From positions 248,001-312,000 of the forward strand of contig JADKKE010000002.1 in the NCBI GenBank assembly GCA_016720655.1: DNA of 64,000 nucleotides, written 5' to 3'. This stretch comes from Bacteroidota bacterium (GTDB lineage: Bacteria > Bacteroidota > Bacteroidia > AKYH767-A > 2013-40CM-41-45). This document shows positions 55,058-64,000 of this stretch, piece by piece (within the stretch, counting starts at the first letter, position 1; each line of letters begins with the position of its first letter). The notes below the pieces were generated by a model that was given only the letters and a program-made list of their open reading frames with translations, was not told the origin of the DNA and did not search any database. The position numbers were made by a program, and so were the translations under genes.

Positions 55058-55933
55058 ATGTTATCCTTCTTCAAATCTACTTACCGATCGTTCCGCAAAT
55101 CAATTCGGTTGTTGCGGTATCAACTGTCCGGCAAAAAAGCATGGACGACAGGGTATGAAGAATACAAATGGGATAGAATTAATGAATGTTTGGAAGACAC
55201 TGCATTTTTAAAAGGAATCGAAGAAGGCAGACTTCCATCCGGTTATGGTCAAAAAATTGATGACCGGATTGTTGAATATCCATGGATCTTTGCACAACTA
55301 AAAAATTCCGGTAAAAAAATTCTGGATGCCGGATCAACATTTAATTATCCCAGGCTCGTTTCACATTCTTTATTACAGGAAAAAGAACTGACCATTTTCA
55401 CTTTTTATCCTGAAAGCAATAATTTTTCATCGAGGCGAATTTCTTATGTTTATGGTGACCTTCTGGATTTACCGTTCCGGAATGAATTATTTGACACAGT
55501 TATTTGTCAAAGTACACTTGAACACATCGACATGGATAATTCAATCTATGGCTATGATCTGGAACGCAGGGATACTACTCAGGAAAAAAGTTATTCCTTT
55601 TTAAAAGGAATTTCAGAATTGCTTAGGATTTTAAAACCCGGCGGAATGTTGTGCATTACTTTTCCTTATGGAAAATTTGAGAATCATGGTTTCTTCCAGC
55701 AATTTGATGATGAAATGGTTTCCCGAATTAAAATCTTGCTGGAACCACAGGGAAAAATACGTGAGGAAAGATATTTTTTATATAAACAGGAAGGATGGAT
55801 CATCTCCAATTCAAGCGAAGCCGGTGAAGCAGAATCCTACAATCCACATACCGGTAAGGGTAAAGGAACTGATGAAGCGGCTCATTGTCGCGCGCTTTGT
55901 TGCCTTGCCTTCTCAAAAAATCAAAAGTCGTAG
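55058..55933 (+). CDS. Class I SAM-dependent methyltransferase
   Basis: 291 residues. SAM site KKILDAGSTFNYPRLVSHSL (modified motif I), IFTFYPESNNFSSRRISYVYGD, LPFRNELFDTVICQSTLEHI (motif IV-like), GISELLRILKPGGMLCITFPYG (motif post-IV). This variant, with GST replacing the usual GxGxG, appears in methyltransferases of polysaccharide loci. The substrate is not known. It ends two bases before the ATG of the next methyltransferase. Confidence 0.83.
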   Translation: MLSFFKSTYRSFRKSIRLLRYQLSGKKAWTTGYEEYKWDRINECLEDTAFLKGIEEGRLPSGYGQKIDDRIVEYPWIFAQLKNSGKKILDAGSTFNYPRLVSHSLLQEKELTIFTFYPESNNFSSRRISYVYGDLLDLPFRNELFDTVICQSTLEHIDMDNSIYGYDLERRDTTQEKSYSFLKGISELLRILKPGGMLCITFPYGKFENHGFFQQFDDEMVSRIKILLEPQGKIREERYFLYKQEGWIISNSSEAGEAESYNPHTGKGKGTDEAAHCRALCCLAFSKNQKS

Positions 55934-55935
55934 AA

Positions 55936-56856
55936 ATGTCAGCGGAATCAAAATTACATTCTGACAAAGCGAAGTACCCGATGACATGGGAAGAGACAAT
56001 CATTCATTTGAGAACTCTCCCATCTTTTCAGGAGGTACTGCATGAATCGTATCTCGACAGTGATTTGGTATCAAATGCGGAACGATTTCAGAACTCTGAT
56101 GAATTCAACGCTACTTTAAAACTGATTCGTTCTCACGCCCCGGCAGCTACAACAATTCTGGATATCGGTTCTGGCAATGGAGTGAGTACAATTGCTTTGG
56201 CAAGAAATGGGTACACCCTCACAGCCCTGGAGCCTGATCCCAGCCCGACTGTAGGTTGTGCAGCGATCCGATCAATGGCTGAACATTACGGATTAAAAAC
56301 AGTTTCAATCCTTCAGTCCTATGCCGAAGCTATTCCGGCCGAAAATAATACATTCGATATCGTTCATGTACGTCAGGCCATGCATCATGCGCAAAATCTG
56401 GACAAGTTTTTAACCGAAATCCAAAGGGTTTTGAAACCCGGAGGTTTCCTTTTTACGCTTAGGGATCATGTGATTTACAACAATCATGACAAGCAAATAT
56501 TCCTGAAGGCCCATCCTTTGCAAGAATATTATGGAGGGGAAAATGCCTATACTGAAGCGGAGTATCTTCATGCAATGAAGCATGCCGGATTAAAAGCGAT
56601 ACGGGTTCTTCGTCATTTTGATTCAGTTATCAATTATGCGCCACTGACGCAGGAAACATTGGCTTCCTTGCCACGTCAATTCACCCAGAATTTGAATACA
56701 CGTGCCAAACAAAAGTTTGGGATATTAGGTAATTTACCAGCCTTCCAATACATTTACCGCAAAGCAGTTCAATTCCGATTCGGCGGCCCCTTGGATGAAC
56801 GCAGGATTCCGGGTAGAATGTATAGTTTTGTCGCAGTGAAACCTGTATCCGCTTAA
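55936..56856 (+). CDS. Class I SAM-dependent methyltransferase
   Basis: 306 residues from the ATG at 55936 (a longer frame from 55885 would overlap the upstream gene and has no ribosome site). Motif I TTILDIGSGNGVSTIALARNG, TALEPDPSPTVG, AEAIPAENNTFDIVHVRQAMHH, EIQRVLKPGGFLFTLRDHV. Typical UbiE/Methyltransf_11 fold with a C-terminal extension of unknown role (FNYRK-like aromatic-basic tail). Third methyltransferase in this part of the locus. Probably acts on a sugar or lipid-linked intermediate. Confidence 0.85.
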   Translation: MSAESKLHSDKAKYPMTWEETIIHLRTLPSFQEVLHESYLDSDLVSNAERFQNSDEFNATLKLIRSHAPAATTILDIGSGNGVSTIALARNGYTLTALEPDPSPTVGCAAIRSMAEHYGLKTVSILQSYAEAIPAENNTFDIVHVRQAMHHAQNLDKFLTEIQRVLKPGGFLFTLRDHVIYNNHDKQIFLKAHPLQEYYGGENAYTEAEYLHAMKHAGLKAIRVLRHFDSVINYAPLTQETLASLPRQFTQNLNTRAKQKFGILGNLPAFQYIYRKAVQFRFGGPLDERRIPGRMYSFVAVKPVSA

Positions 56857-56878
56857 TCAAACAACCTATCCATTGACA

Positions 56879-57814
56879 ATGCCAACCATCCTGATTACCG
56901 GAGGAGCCGGATTTATTGGTTCCCATCTCACTACACTGCTTCTTTCCAAAGGATTTTCGGTAGTGGTATTGGACAATTTCTCTTATGGAAAGAGAAAATT
57001 TCTTCCGGAGAATAATCCTTCCCTACACATTCATGAAGTCGATATTCTGGACAAATCAGCATTACAAACCCATTTTGAATTATACAAACCGGAAACTGTT
57101 TTTCATCTCGCAGCCATTCATCACATTCCAACATGCGAACAGAAACCCGAACTTGCTATTCGTACCAATATAGAAGGCACTGAAAATATCATTCTGGCTG
57201 CTCAATCAGTTGGCGTAAAGCGCTTCATTTTCGCTTCAAGTGGTGCTGTATATGAAATTGTAGATGAGGAATTAAAGGAGAATAGCACACCTGTCGTTCC
57301 GCATGATATTTACAGCATCACCAAACGCGCCGGAGAAGATCTGATCCGTTTGTATGCTGAACGGAAAGTTTTCAAATCGGTAGTCTGCAGGCTTTTTAAC
57401 ACAGTCGGATCCCATGAAACCAATGCTCATTTGGTTCCGGATATTCTTCAGCAAGTGTTAGAGAATAAGACAGAAATAGCTTTGGGTAACCTCAGTCCAT
57501 TGAGAAGTTACATTCATGTATTGGATGTTGCTGAAGCCTTTGCCACGATCGGATTTCAGGAATTTAAGAATGATTTCGAAACTTTCAATATCGGCACAGA
57601 ATCCGAACATTCTGTAGCAGACATCCTTCAATTAATAGCAGAGATTTCAGGAAAGGCACTTCAAGCATTTCAACATCCTGACCGGGTACGAAAAGTAGAC
57701 AGACACCGTCAGCGTGCCAATCTTGCGAAGACGACTTCGCTCACAGGATGGTCGCCAAAAAGAAGTCTGAAGGAAGCATTGCAGGACGCATATCAAGAAG
57801 CCATTCATGTTTAA
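56879..57814 (+). CDS. NAD-dependent sugar epimerase/dehydratase
   Basis: 311 residues from the ATG at 56879. Extended SDR: ILITGGAGFIGSHLTTLLLSKG, VVLDNFSYGKRKFL, VFHLAAIHHIPTCEQKPELA, FASSGAVYEI and the HDIYSITKRAGEDLIRLYAE Tyr-x-x-x-Lys motif. RLFNTVGSHETNAHLVPDIL and LRSYIHVLDVAEAF resemble UDP-glucose 4-epimerase-like enzymes. The C-terminal SLTGWSPKRSLKEAL is the common family end. The exact substrate is uncertain; it would make an activated sugar for the glycan. The next gene overlaps its stop by eight bases. Confidence 0.88.
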   Translation: MPTILITGGAGFIGSHLTTLLLSKGFSVVVLDNFSYGKRKFLPENNPSLHIHEVDILDKSALQTHFELYKPETVFHLAAIHHIPTCEQKPELAIRTNIEGTENIILAAQSVGVKRFIFASSGAVYEIVDEELKENSTPVVPHDIYSITKRAGEDLIRLYAERKVFKSVVCRLFNTVGSHETNAHLVPDILQQVLENKTEIALGNLSPLRSYIHVLDVAEAFATIGFQEFKNDFETFNIGTESEHSVADILQLIAEISGKALQAFQHPDRVRKVDRHRQRANLAKTTSLTGWSPKRSLKEALQDAYQEAIHV

Positions 57815-58993
57815 TAGAATCAATATAATTATCCCGGTGGAAGCAGTTCATGGACAGGAGGATTTACTTACCAATCCAACCTGATTGAAGCGCTCAGGAC
57901 CCGGCCGGATGTAAGCGTATTTCTTGTCCGCAATCTGGATCAAAGTCCGGATGAAAAGACAACGCTAAAATTACCCGCAAAGGTGATTCATTTTATTTCA
58001 CAAGTCAGGGATGTTCTTTCAAATAAATTCTCTCTGCTTCTCCGGGGATACAACAAACAACTCACCCATAAACTAAACAGATATACTATCGCAGAGATGA
58101 ATGTATTGTTCACACATAACAATGCACATCTCCTTTCCAAAAACAATCTTCTTAAACTCTATTGGATTCCGGATTTTCAACACGTCCACATGAGCTATTT
58201 TTTTAGTCCGGATGAAATTAGCGAACGAAACCAACGGTTTCTGCACGGCTGTGAACACGCGGATATTGTGATTGTGAGCAGCAGGAATGCACAAAATGAT
58301 CTTGCGAATTTTGCTCCTCAATATCTTGCTAAAAGCAGGATTTCGAATTTTGTTTCCAATGTACCGAAAGGAATCTGGGACATCGATCCATTGCAACTCA
58401 TCAGCAAATATTCAGTTCCTGAAAAGTTCTTTTATCTTCCGAATCAATTCTGGAAGCATAAAAATCACATGCTCGTTTTTGAAGCATTGAATTTGCTTAA
58501 ATCGGAAAATATTTTCCCAGTTATTGTATGTACAGGAAACCCTACAGATTATCGTAATCCTGAATACAGCAATGAATTAAAAGTAAAGATCGAACAATGG
58601 GGCTTAAAAGACCAGCTCTATATTTTGGGCCTTGTGGATCATAGTGATGTGCTGCTGTTAATCCGTCAATGTATCGCGTTGATCAATCCTTCATTATTTG
58701 AAGGCTGGAGTACAACTGTAGAAGAATGTAAATCCATTGGCAAACGAGCAATTCTTTCGGACATAGAAGTACACAAAGAACAAAACCCACCTTTAACAGA
58801 TTATTTTAATCCAAAGGATGCCGGGACACTTGCTGAAATTCTCAAAAAAAGATGGGCCGAATTATCACCCGGACCCGATTTAAAATTGGAAGAAGATGCG
58901 AAAGCAAATTTGCATGAGCGCATGAGCAATTATGCAAATAATTTTGTAAGCATTATCAAGAAAAGTTATGCTAACAGGAAAATCGATGAATAA
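57807..58993 (+). CDS. Glycosyltransferase family 4, one frameshift in this sequence
   Basis: The ATG at 57807 overlaps the epimerase stop. The frame closes early, but one added G in the run at 57836-57837 gives IIIPGGSSSWTGGFTYQSNL and runs on into the long frame to 58993, 395 residues in all. Later motifs: FTHNNAHLLSKNNL, VIVSSRNAQNDLANF, YLPNQFWKHKNHMLVFEAL, IFPVIVCTGNPTDYRNPEY and NPSLFEGWSTTVEECKSIGKRAILSD, typical of GT4 with the acidic donor-binding Glu. Donor and acceptor are unknown. Overlaps the following glycosyltransferase by eight bases. Confidence 0.88.
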
Positions 58994-59918
58994 ATCTTTG
59001 TTTGAGACACCCGTCCTTTTCCTGATTTACAACAGACCTGATCATACACAAAAGGTGTTTGATGTCTTGCGCGCATTACGTCCTTCAAAATTGTACGTTG
59101 CTGCAGATGGCCCACGCATGCATATTGAAGGAGATGACGCGAAATGTGAAGCGGCAAGAGCAGTGATAAATAATATCGATTGGGAATGTACGATTGAAAC
59201 CTTGTTCCGTGAAAAAAATAAATCTACAAAATTTGCAGTTCCTGAAGCACTCGATTGGTTTTTCAGCAAGGTAGAAGAAGGGATAATACTGGAAGATGAC
59301 TGTGTTCCGGATACCAGTTTTTTTACTTTCTGCGAATTTTTATTGGACCGATACAGGAATGATTCGAGGGTACTTCATATCAATGGAAGCAATTATCTCA
59401 AGGGCAAAACTTTTCAATTCACAGGGTCTTATTATTTCTCTAAATTATGTCATCCCTGGGGTTGGGCTACATGGAAAAGAGCCTGGGCGGAGTACAACTT
59501 TGAAATGAATAACCTGGACAAATTTATACAGAATGATACGCTTACATTAATGACGGATAATCCGGAATGGAGAGAGTACTATTATGATCTGTTGAAAAGA
59601 ACCAGGGATGGAGAAATTGACACTTGGGATGTTCAATGGTTTTATACAGTATGGTCATTGAATGGATTTGTTCTCACTCCTGTTGTAAATTTAGTTTCAA
59701 ATATAGGGTTCGGAAAAGATGCAACGAATACGAATTACAAGATTACCCGATTGTCAGAAATGAAAAGAGGTTCTATTCCGAGCCTTGTTCCGAATGATAC
59801 TTTCAAAGTCAATTATTTAGCCGATCAACAATCCATTCGAATTAAAGTCAATGAAGGCAGGGGAAATATTATTCAAAAGATAGACCAGAAACTAAAATTA
59901 ATTTTTCGAGGTCGATAG
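58986..59918 (+). CDS. GT-A glycosyltransferase, HlpA/GT2-like (paralogue of the gene at 39361)
   Basis: 310 residues from the ATG at 58986. LFLIYNRPDHTQKVFDVLRAL, LYVAADGPRMHIEGDD, FREKNKSTKFAVPEALDWFF, ILEDDCVPDTSFFTFCEFLL, CHPWGWATWKRAWAEYNFEM and RDGEIDTWDVQWFYTVWSLNG. The same blocks occur in the protein at 39361-40287, so the two are paralogues within one locus and probably transfer related sugars. The Asp-Asp-Cys motif (EDDC) is the likely metal site. Confidence 0.86.
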   Translation: MNKSLFETPVLFLIYNRPDHTQKVFDVLRALRPSKLYVAADGPRMHIEGDDAKCEAARAVINNIDWECTIETLFREKNKSTKFAVPEALDWFFSKVEEGIILEDDCVPDTSFFTFCEFLLDRYRNDSRVLHINGSNYLKGKTFQFTGSYYFSKLCHPWGWATWKRAWAEYNFEMNNLDKFIQNDTLTLMTDNPEWREYYYDLLKRTRDGEIDTWDVQWFYTVWSLNGFVLTPVVNLVSNIGFGKDATNTNYKITRLSEMKRGSIPSLVPNDTFKVNYLADQQSIRIKVNEGRGNIIQKIDQKLKLIFRGR

Positions 59919-59950
59919 GATATACAGCCAAATCTTAAAAAAATTCTCGT

Positions 59951-60916
59951 ATGCATATTTCGATTTATGGTGTTGGAAGATCAGGAACGAAAGCAATTCA
60001 ACTCTATTTGAGTTATTTGCTGGCGAAAAAGCATGGAGAAGTCTGGATCAATTACGAGCCCTATTTTTGGTTGGACCGAAAAACAACTACGTTAAATTAC
60101 GAAGGATTCTACCACCACTCTACTTCTCCACATTTGCTGAGTGATTCCGGTAAATTATCACCGGGGCATTTGCGTTTTTTAAAAAAATTGACCAAGCCCA
60201 ATAAAACAATTGTCACAAAGTTCATCAGGGGAAATGGCCGGATCAATGCAATTAACGAAGTGTTGAAACCCGATTATAATTTTATCATTGTGAGGGACCT
60301 TTACCAGGTTTTAATTTCTGTATTAAAAACAAATTGGGATTTTCTTTCTGTTGGATTTGAATACAGAATGAGCTGGGATAAATTTATTAATGAAGTAAAA
60401 AAATCAGGAATTGTTGATGAATTTGAATGGTGTATCGATCGCATTTACGATCGCTTGGATAAAAATGCTTTCTATTGGTATGTGATGAATCTTGCTGCCT
60501 TGCAGTGTACATTCAAGCCCACGTATTTTCTTGACTACAAATTTATCAGTGAAATCGAATCCATTGCCACTGAAATTATCCATCCCGCGGAATCGGAAAG
60601 CATCAAGAACCCGATTCTTTCCGGAGATTATATTCATGGTGATTATCCTTTACTTTCTGCTCCAAGCCATAATTCCCGGACAGAATTGCTCAATAGTGCC
60701 CTTTATAAAACACAAATGATTGACAAGTACGGAATCTATCTTCCGAACAAGAAAATTGGCAGCCTGGCTAAGATAAATGACGAATATCAACTCATTGAGT
60801 CCTCAACATCACCTCAAACAAAAGTAATCATTGAGAAAAAGGATTTGTATGAATTTTTCAATGAAGATATTGCAAAGAAACTTGCATTAAAACGAAGTTC
60901 GCCAAAGCAGAACTAA
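59951..60916 (+). CDS. Second sulfotransferase-fold protein
   Basis: 321 residues. The N-terminus SIYGVGRSGTKAIQLYLSYLL is a P-loop of sulfotransferase type (5'-phosphosulfate site). NFIIVRDLYQVLISVLK at about residues 115-131 matches the 3'-phosphate motif. The middle contains EYRMSWDKFINEVKKSG and FYWYVMNLAALQ. Its function is probably transfer of a sulfuryl or related group to a sugar. It differs strongly from the sulfotransferase-like protein at 45275-46490. A glutamate-Ser-rich C-terminus ends the protein. Confidence 0.7.
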   Translation: MHISIYGVGRSGTKAIQLYLSYLLAKKHGEVWINYEPYFWLDRKTTTLNYEGFYHHSTSPHLLSDSGKLSPGHLRFLKKLTKPNKTIVTKFIRGNGRINAINEVLKPDYNFIIVRDLYQVLISVLKTNWDFLSVGFEYRMSWDKFINEVKKSGIVDEFEWCIDRIYDRLDKNAFYWYVMNLAALQCTFKPTYFLDYKFISEIESIATEIIHPAESESIKNPILSGDYIHGDYPLLSAPSHNSRTELLNSALYKTQMIDKYGIYLPNKKIGSLAKINDEYQLIESSTSPQTKVIIEKKDLYEFFNEDIAKKLALKRSSPKQN

Positions 60917-60988
60917 AATTCAATATTTGTAATGAATGCAGGTTTAAGTCTCAATTAATTGCGAGCGTTCTGACGGAAGAAAATCAAA

Positions 60989-61983
60989 ATGGAGAACAAA
61001 TTTCCAAAAATTACTGTCATCACCCTTCCTATAACCAGGCCGAATTCCTGGAAGAAACCATACAATCCGTTCTTCAGCAAAATTATCCAAATCTCGAATA
61101 CATCATTATTGACGGAGGGAGTACTGATCATTCCGTGGATATCATCCGTAAATATGAAAAACACCTTTCGTATTGGGTGAGCGAGAAAGACGATGGACAA
61201 AGTCATGCAATCAACAAAGGATTGAAGCAAGCAGGCGGAGAAATTATTTCCTGGTTATGCAGTGATGATTTGTATGTTCCGGGAACCTTACTGGAAGTCT
61301 CCCGTTTTTTCAGTTTACATCCTGAAATTGCATTGATGCATGGTAAATCTGTTCTATTCGGGAATCGACGAAAAGAGCTAACCATTGGGGGTGATATCAA
61401 AGATCTGCCTTTGCGGTATTTTGCAGTCATTCCATATCCACAACCTTCTTCATTCTTCCGAAGACAAGTTATTGATGAAAGCGGTTTACTAGATGAAAGT
61501 TTACATTTTGGGATGGATTATGATTTGCTTATTCGAATTGCTTTGTCCTATTCCATTCAAGCCAATGATAAAATCTTGTCCCGATATCGCCTTCATTCTT
61601 CGAGCAAAACAGTGAGTCAATTCCGAAATTTTGCAGGCGACTGGATACGCGTCTATTCCCGGTTTCTTCGATCACTGCCGGAAGCTGGTTCCACCCTCCA
61701 ATTGATGAAGAGCAATGGTTTCTATGAGGATGGGGACCAATTTTACAAACATACCCGGAAATTCAGCGAAGAAGAATTGAAACGAATCAACTCACATTTT
61801 TTGTACAATCAACTGGTGATTTATTATGAAGTCTATGATCGAAAAATGATTCATAAAATATTGAAACTGATTGTCGCAACAGACCCTCAATTTTACAAGG
61901 AATACAATCTTCGCAAGGTTGAAATGCGTAAGAAGTTATTCCCGCCGGTTATTATTCATTTTGTGCGTACTTTTATCCGGTAA
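60989..61983 (+). CDS. Glycosyltransferase family 2, one frameshift in this sequence
   Basis: The ATG at 60989 begins MENKFPKITVIT. One C missing from the run at 61023-61025 ends the frame; restoring it gives TPSYNQAEFLEETIQSVLQQ, then IIIDGGSTDHSVDIIRKYEK, DGQSHAINKGLKQAGGE and WLCSDDLYVPGTLL (metal-binding Asp-Asp). YPQPSSFFRRQVIDESG and FGMDYDLLIRIALS complete the acceptor region. About 331 residues. Standard GT2 of polysaccharide loci. Donor and acceptor are unknown. Confidence 0.88.
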
Positions 61984-62901
61984 ATGCTTTCCATGTCAGT
62001 ATTTTTTTCCGTCATCATTCCCACTTACAATCGTTGGAGCCATCTTCAATACACCATTACATCTGTTCTTGAACAATCCTGCCAGGACTTTGAAATTATT
62101 GTTGTGGATGACGGAAGTACTGATGATTCTCTGGTCAACCTTCACCGAACATACGACAAAAATCCAAAAATCAGAATTGTTTCTCAGGAGAACAAAGAGC
62201 GTGGAGCTGCAAGGAATCATGGACTTCGGATGGCCCGGGGAAAATATGCGCTTTTTCTAGATTCCGATGATCGAATGCTTCCGGACCACTTGTCGGTTTT
62301 ATTCACCAAAATTAATGAACTTCATGAACCAGATTTTATTGCAAGTAAATTTCAGTTCATCCGTGAAAATAAAATCAGTTATCCGGAAATTTGCCAATTG
62401 GCAGAAGGTTATTATGACTATCAACTTTTCCTGAATGGAAATCCACTTGCCTGCAATATTTGTGTACGGAAAGATAATCCCGATTTGAAATTCTTTGAAG
62501 AAGACAGGAAATATGCGATCAAGGAAGACTGGATGTTTCATTTGCAAAACCTTAGACACCACAAACTCTACCTGGTCGACAAAATTACATTGCAAATGAA
62601 TGACCATGATGACAGGTCGATGAGGGTTGATAACACAGTAATCATTCAAAGAACAAAGTTGGCAGAAGAGTGGATAGTCCGAAATGTAGAACTCACAGAA
62701 ACAGACAAGGCTGTTCTGCGCGCCCACATTAATTATTTTATTGCAATCCATTCGTATATTGACGGACAATACAAACAGGCATTACATTTCTTATTCAAAG
62801 CTGTGAAAGTAGCCGGCTGGAAAAAAAAGTATATTGTCTTATTGGGAAAATGCATCGTCGGGAATAAATTCATCCAGAAACTGAAAAAGATACTCCCTTG
62901 A
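61984..62901 (+). CDS. Glycosyltransferase family 2
   Basis: 305 residues. FSVIIPTYNRWSHLQYTITSVL, IIVVDDGSTDDSLVNLHRTY, ERGAARNHGLRMARGKYALF and FLDSDDRMLPDHLSVLF (Asp-x-Asp). It carries a carboxy-terminal basic stretch ending KKILP. Begins at the base after the preceding gene's stop and overlaps the next gene by four bases, so translational coupling is likely. Confidence 0.93.
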   Translation: MLSMSVFFSVIIPTYNRWSHLQYTITSVLEQSCQDFEIIVVDDGSTDDSLVNLHRTYDKNPKIRIVSQENKERGAARNHGLRMARGKYALFLDSDDRMLPDHLSVLFTKINELHEPDFIASKFQFIRENKISYPEICQLAEGYYDYQLFLNGNPLACNICVRKDNPDLKFFEEDRKYAIKEDWMFHLQNLRHHKLYLVDKITLQMNDHDDRSMRVDNTVIIQRTKLAEEWIVRNVELTETDKAVLRAHINYFIAIHSYIDGQYKQALHFLFKAVKVAGWKKKYIVLLGKCIVGNKFIQKLKKILP

Positions 62902-64000
62902 GAAAGACCCGAAATATTCTCGTTATTACCTATTGGAGTTACAAGGATGCTTTGATTCAAGCGTATACTCTACCCTACATTCATATTTTTGGAAACCTGC
63001 TGGAGACCGACAAAGTTGTTTATTTGGTAACACTGGAGCAAAAACAACAACGACTCAATGCGAATGAACGGGCGCAGGTAAAACACCGATTGCGTTTGCA
63101 GGGTATAAAATGGATCGATTTCAATTACCACAAATTTGGAATATTGGGTTTCATCTACTGGATCCCATTTTTCATCCGTCTATTTTTACTAGCACTAACA
63201 AGAAATATAAGTCATATCCACGCCTGGTGTACTCCGGCAGGCGCGATCGGATACTTGATTTCCATATTCACACGAAAGCCTCTTGTTGTTGACAGTTATG
63301 AACCTCATGCAGATGTGATGCTTGAAACGGGAACCTGGTCAAGCACTTCGAAACAATTCAGAATCTTAAGTCATTTTGAAAAATTACAAGGGAAACGAGC
63401 TCAGACTCTAATCTGCTGTACCGAAGACATGCAGAAATATGTCGAAAACAGGTTTCATTTTCACATCCGGCATCAATTGGTGAAACCGGCATGTGTGAAT
63501 CTCGAACAATTCAGCAGAGCGAACCGAAAAAATCCCTATCTCTTAAAAAAACTTAAACTGGAAGGAAAAATTGTTTGTGTTTACGCCGGTAAATTTGGTG
63601 GATTGTATCTTGAGCATGAAGTGTTCGACTTCTTCAAAGTAGCCCATAATTTCTGGGGAGACCGTCTGCGGGTCTTGCTCCTCACAAATGAAAAAGATGA
63701 AAACCTGAATCATTGGATCAAACAAGCAGACGTCCCTGCAGATATTTTCGTCAAAGAATTTGTCTTCCATACTCGAGTACCGGATTATATGGGCTTGGGT
63801 GATTTCGGAATCAGTCCTTACAATCCTGTACCTTCCCGTAAATATTCAGCACCAATAAAAAATTCCGAATATTGGGCATTGGGTTTACCTGTCGTGATAA
63901 CCCGGAACATTGCTGACGACAGTAAGATAATTCATGACAACGGGATCGGTACTGTTATTGAAAATCTGAATCCCGCCGATTATCTGGCATCCGTTCAAAA
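62898..64000 (+). CDS. Glycosyltransferase family 4, C-terminus cut by window edge
   Basis: A reading frame starting with TTG at 62898, which overlaps the stop of the upstream GT2 gene (TTGA), continues without a stop to the end of the window, 367 residues. It resembles GT-B transferases: ISHIHAWCTPAGAIGYLISIF, PLVVDSYEPHADVMLETG, LICCTEDMQKYVE, KIVCVYAGKFGGLYLEHEVF, ISPYNPVPSRKYSAPIKNSEY and the donor-site end LPVVITRNIADDSKIIHD. The C-terminus is missing. It continues the same operon as the preceding glycosyltransferases. Confidence 0.82.
   Translation, partial: MRKTRNILVITYWSYKDALIQAYTLPYIHIFGNLLETDKVVYLVTLEQKQQRLNANERAQVKHRLRLQGIKWIDFNYHKFGILGFIYWIPFFIRLFLLALTRNISHIHAWCTPAGAIGYLISIFTRKPLVVDSYEPHADVMLETGTWSSTSKQFRILSHFEKLQGKRAQTLICCTEDMQKYVENRFHFHIRHQLVKPACVNLEQFSRANRKNPYLLKKLKLEGKIVCVYAGKFGGLYLEHEVFDFFKVAHNFWGDRLRVLLLTNEKDENLNHWIKQADVPADIFVKEFVFHTRVPDYMGLGDFGISPYNPVPSRKYSAPIKNSEYWALGLPVVITRNIADDSKIIHDNGIGTVIENLNPADYLASVQ

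Noticed and set aside
1..64000. tRNA, rRNA, insertion sequences or prophage genes
   Set aside because: I looked for transposase-like frames, inverted terminal repeats and tRNA cloverleaf signatures in the intergenic gaps and saw none. A tRNAscan or Infernal run could still find a small RNA.

Overview
The window reads as a chromosomal stretch of a Bacteroidota bacterium, probably a metagenome-derived or long-read assembly. Evidence for the phylum: two type IX secretion (T9SS) C-terminal sorting domains, lipoproteins with Bacteroidota-style lipoboxes, promoters resembling TTG-N(16-20)-TAnnTTTG, and phylum-typical families (LuxC-like reductase beside a ferredoxin, DUF2723, DUF2807/GIN, PspC with PadR, Cof-like MazG). 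DNA is AT-rich and coding-dense. Both edges cut genes: a LuxC-family acyl-CoA reductase on the left and a glycosyltransferase on the right.

Layout. 1-5 kb: acyl-CoA reductase (partial), 2x[4Fe-4S] ferredoxin, a secreted protein, a class V aminotransferase that lacks its middle, a DUF1015 protein and a DinB-like protein. 5-10.7 kb: an ABC-2 exporter with a LolA-like protein, a DUF429-like nuclease, a glutathione peroxidase lipoprotein, YggS and an EamA transporter. 10.7-17.7 kb: a DUF2723 (GT117) membrane protein, aroQ, xerD, a GH16-like protein, DUF486, an acyl-CoA carboxylase beta subunit and a MazG-like hydrolase. 17.9-21.3 kb: the thrS-infC-rpmI-rplT translation operon, with infC apparently starting at AUA. 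21.4-30 kb: a TPR lipoprotein, recA, a decayed T9SS cargo gene, a GIN-PadR-PspC envelope-stress module and an FKBP isomerase.

30-64 kb is one large surface-polysaccharide locus. It holds Wza-like and Wzc-like export proteins (the kinase ends in a Tyr-Gly repeat tail), rfbC, a WecA/MraY-like initiating transferase, gmd-fcl for GDP-L-fucose, many glycosyltransferases and methyltransferases, an ABC exporter pair (Wzm/Wzt) and a large PKD-repeat T9SS adhesin.

The most interesting content is at 40.3-46.5 kb. A CysC-like kinase, a methyltransferase, a PEP-synthase-like protein, a class I glutamine amidotransferase and a nucleotidyltransferase are arranged head to tail. This set matches the Campylobacter jejuni capsular O-methyl phosphoramidate enzymes Cj1415-Cj1418 (plus a Cj1419/1420-type methyltransferase). 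It is followed directly by a sulfotransferase-fold protein. Because the pathway's activated donor carries a 3'-phosphate like PAPS, that protein is a plausible phosphoramidate transferase. I infer that this organism decorates a surface glycan with (methyl) phosphoramidate.

Caution: at least a dozen genes, including recA, carry single-base lesions, mostly in homopolymers. Most are more easily explained as sequencing or assembly errors than as real inactivation, so apparent pseudogenes should be read with that in mind.
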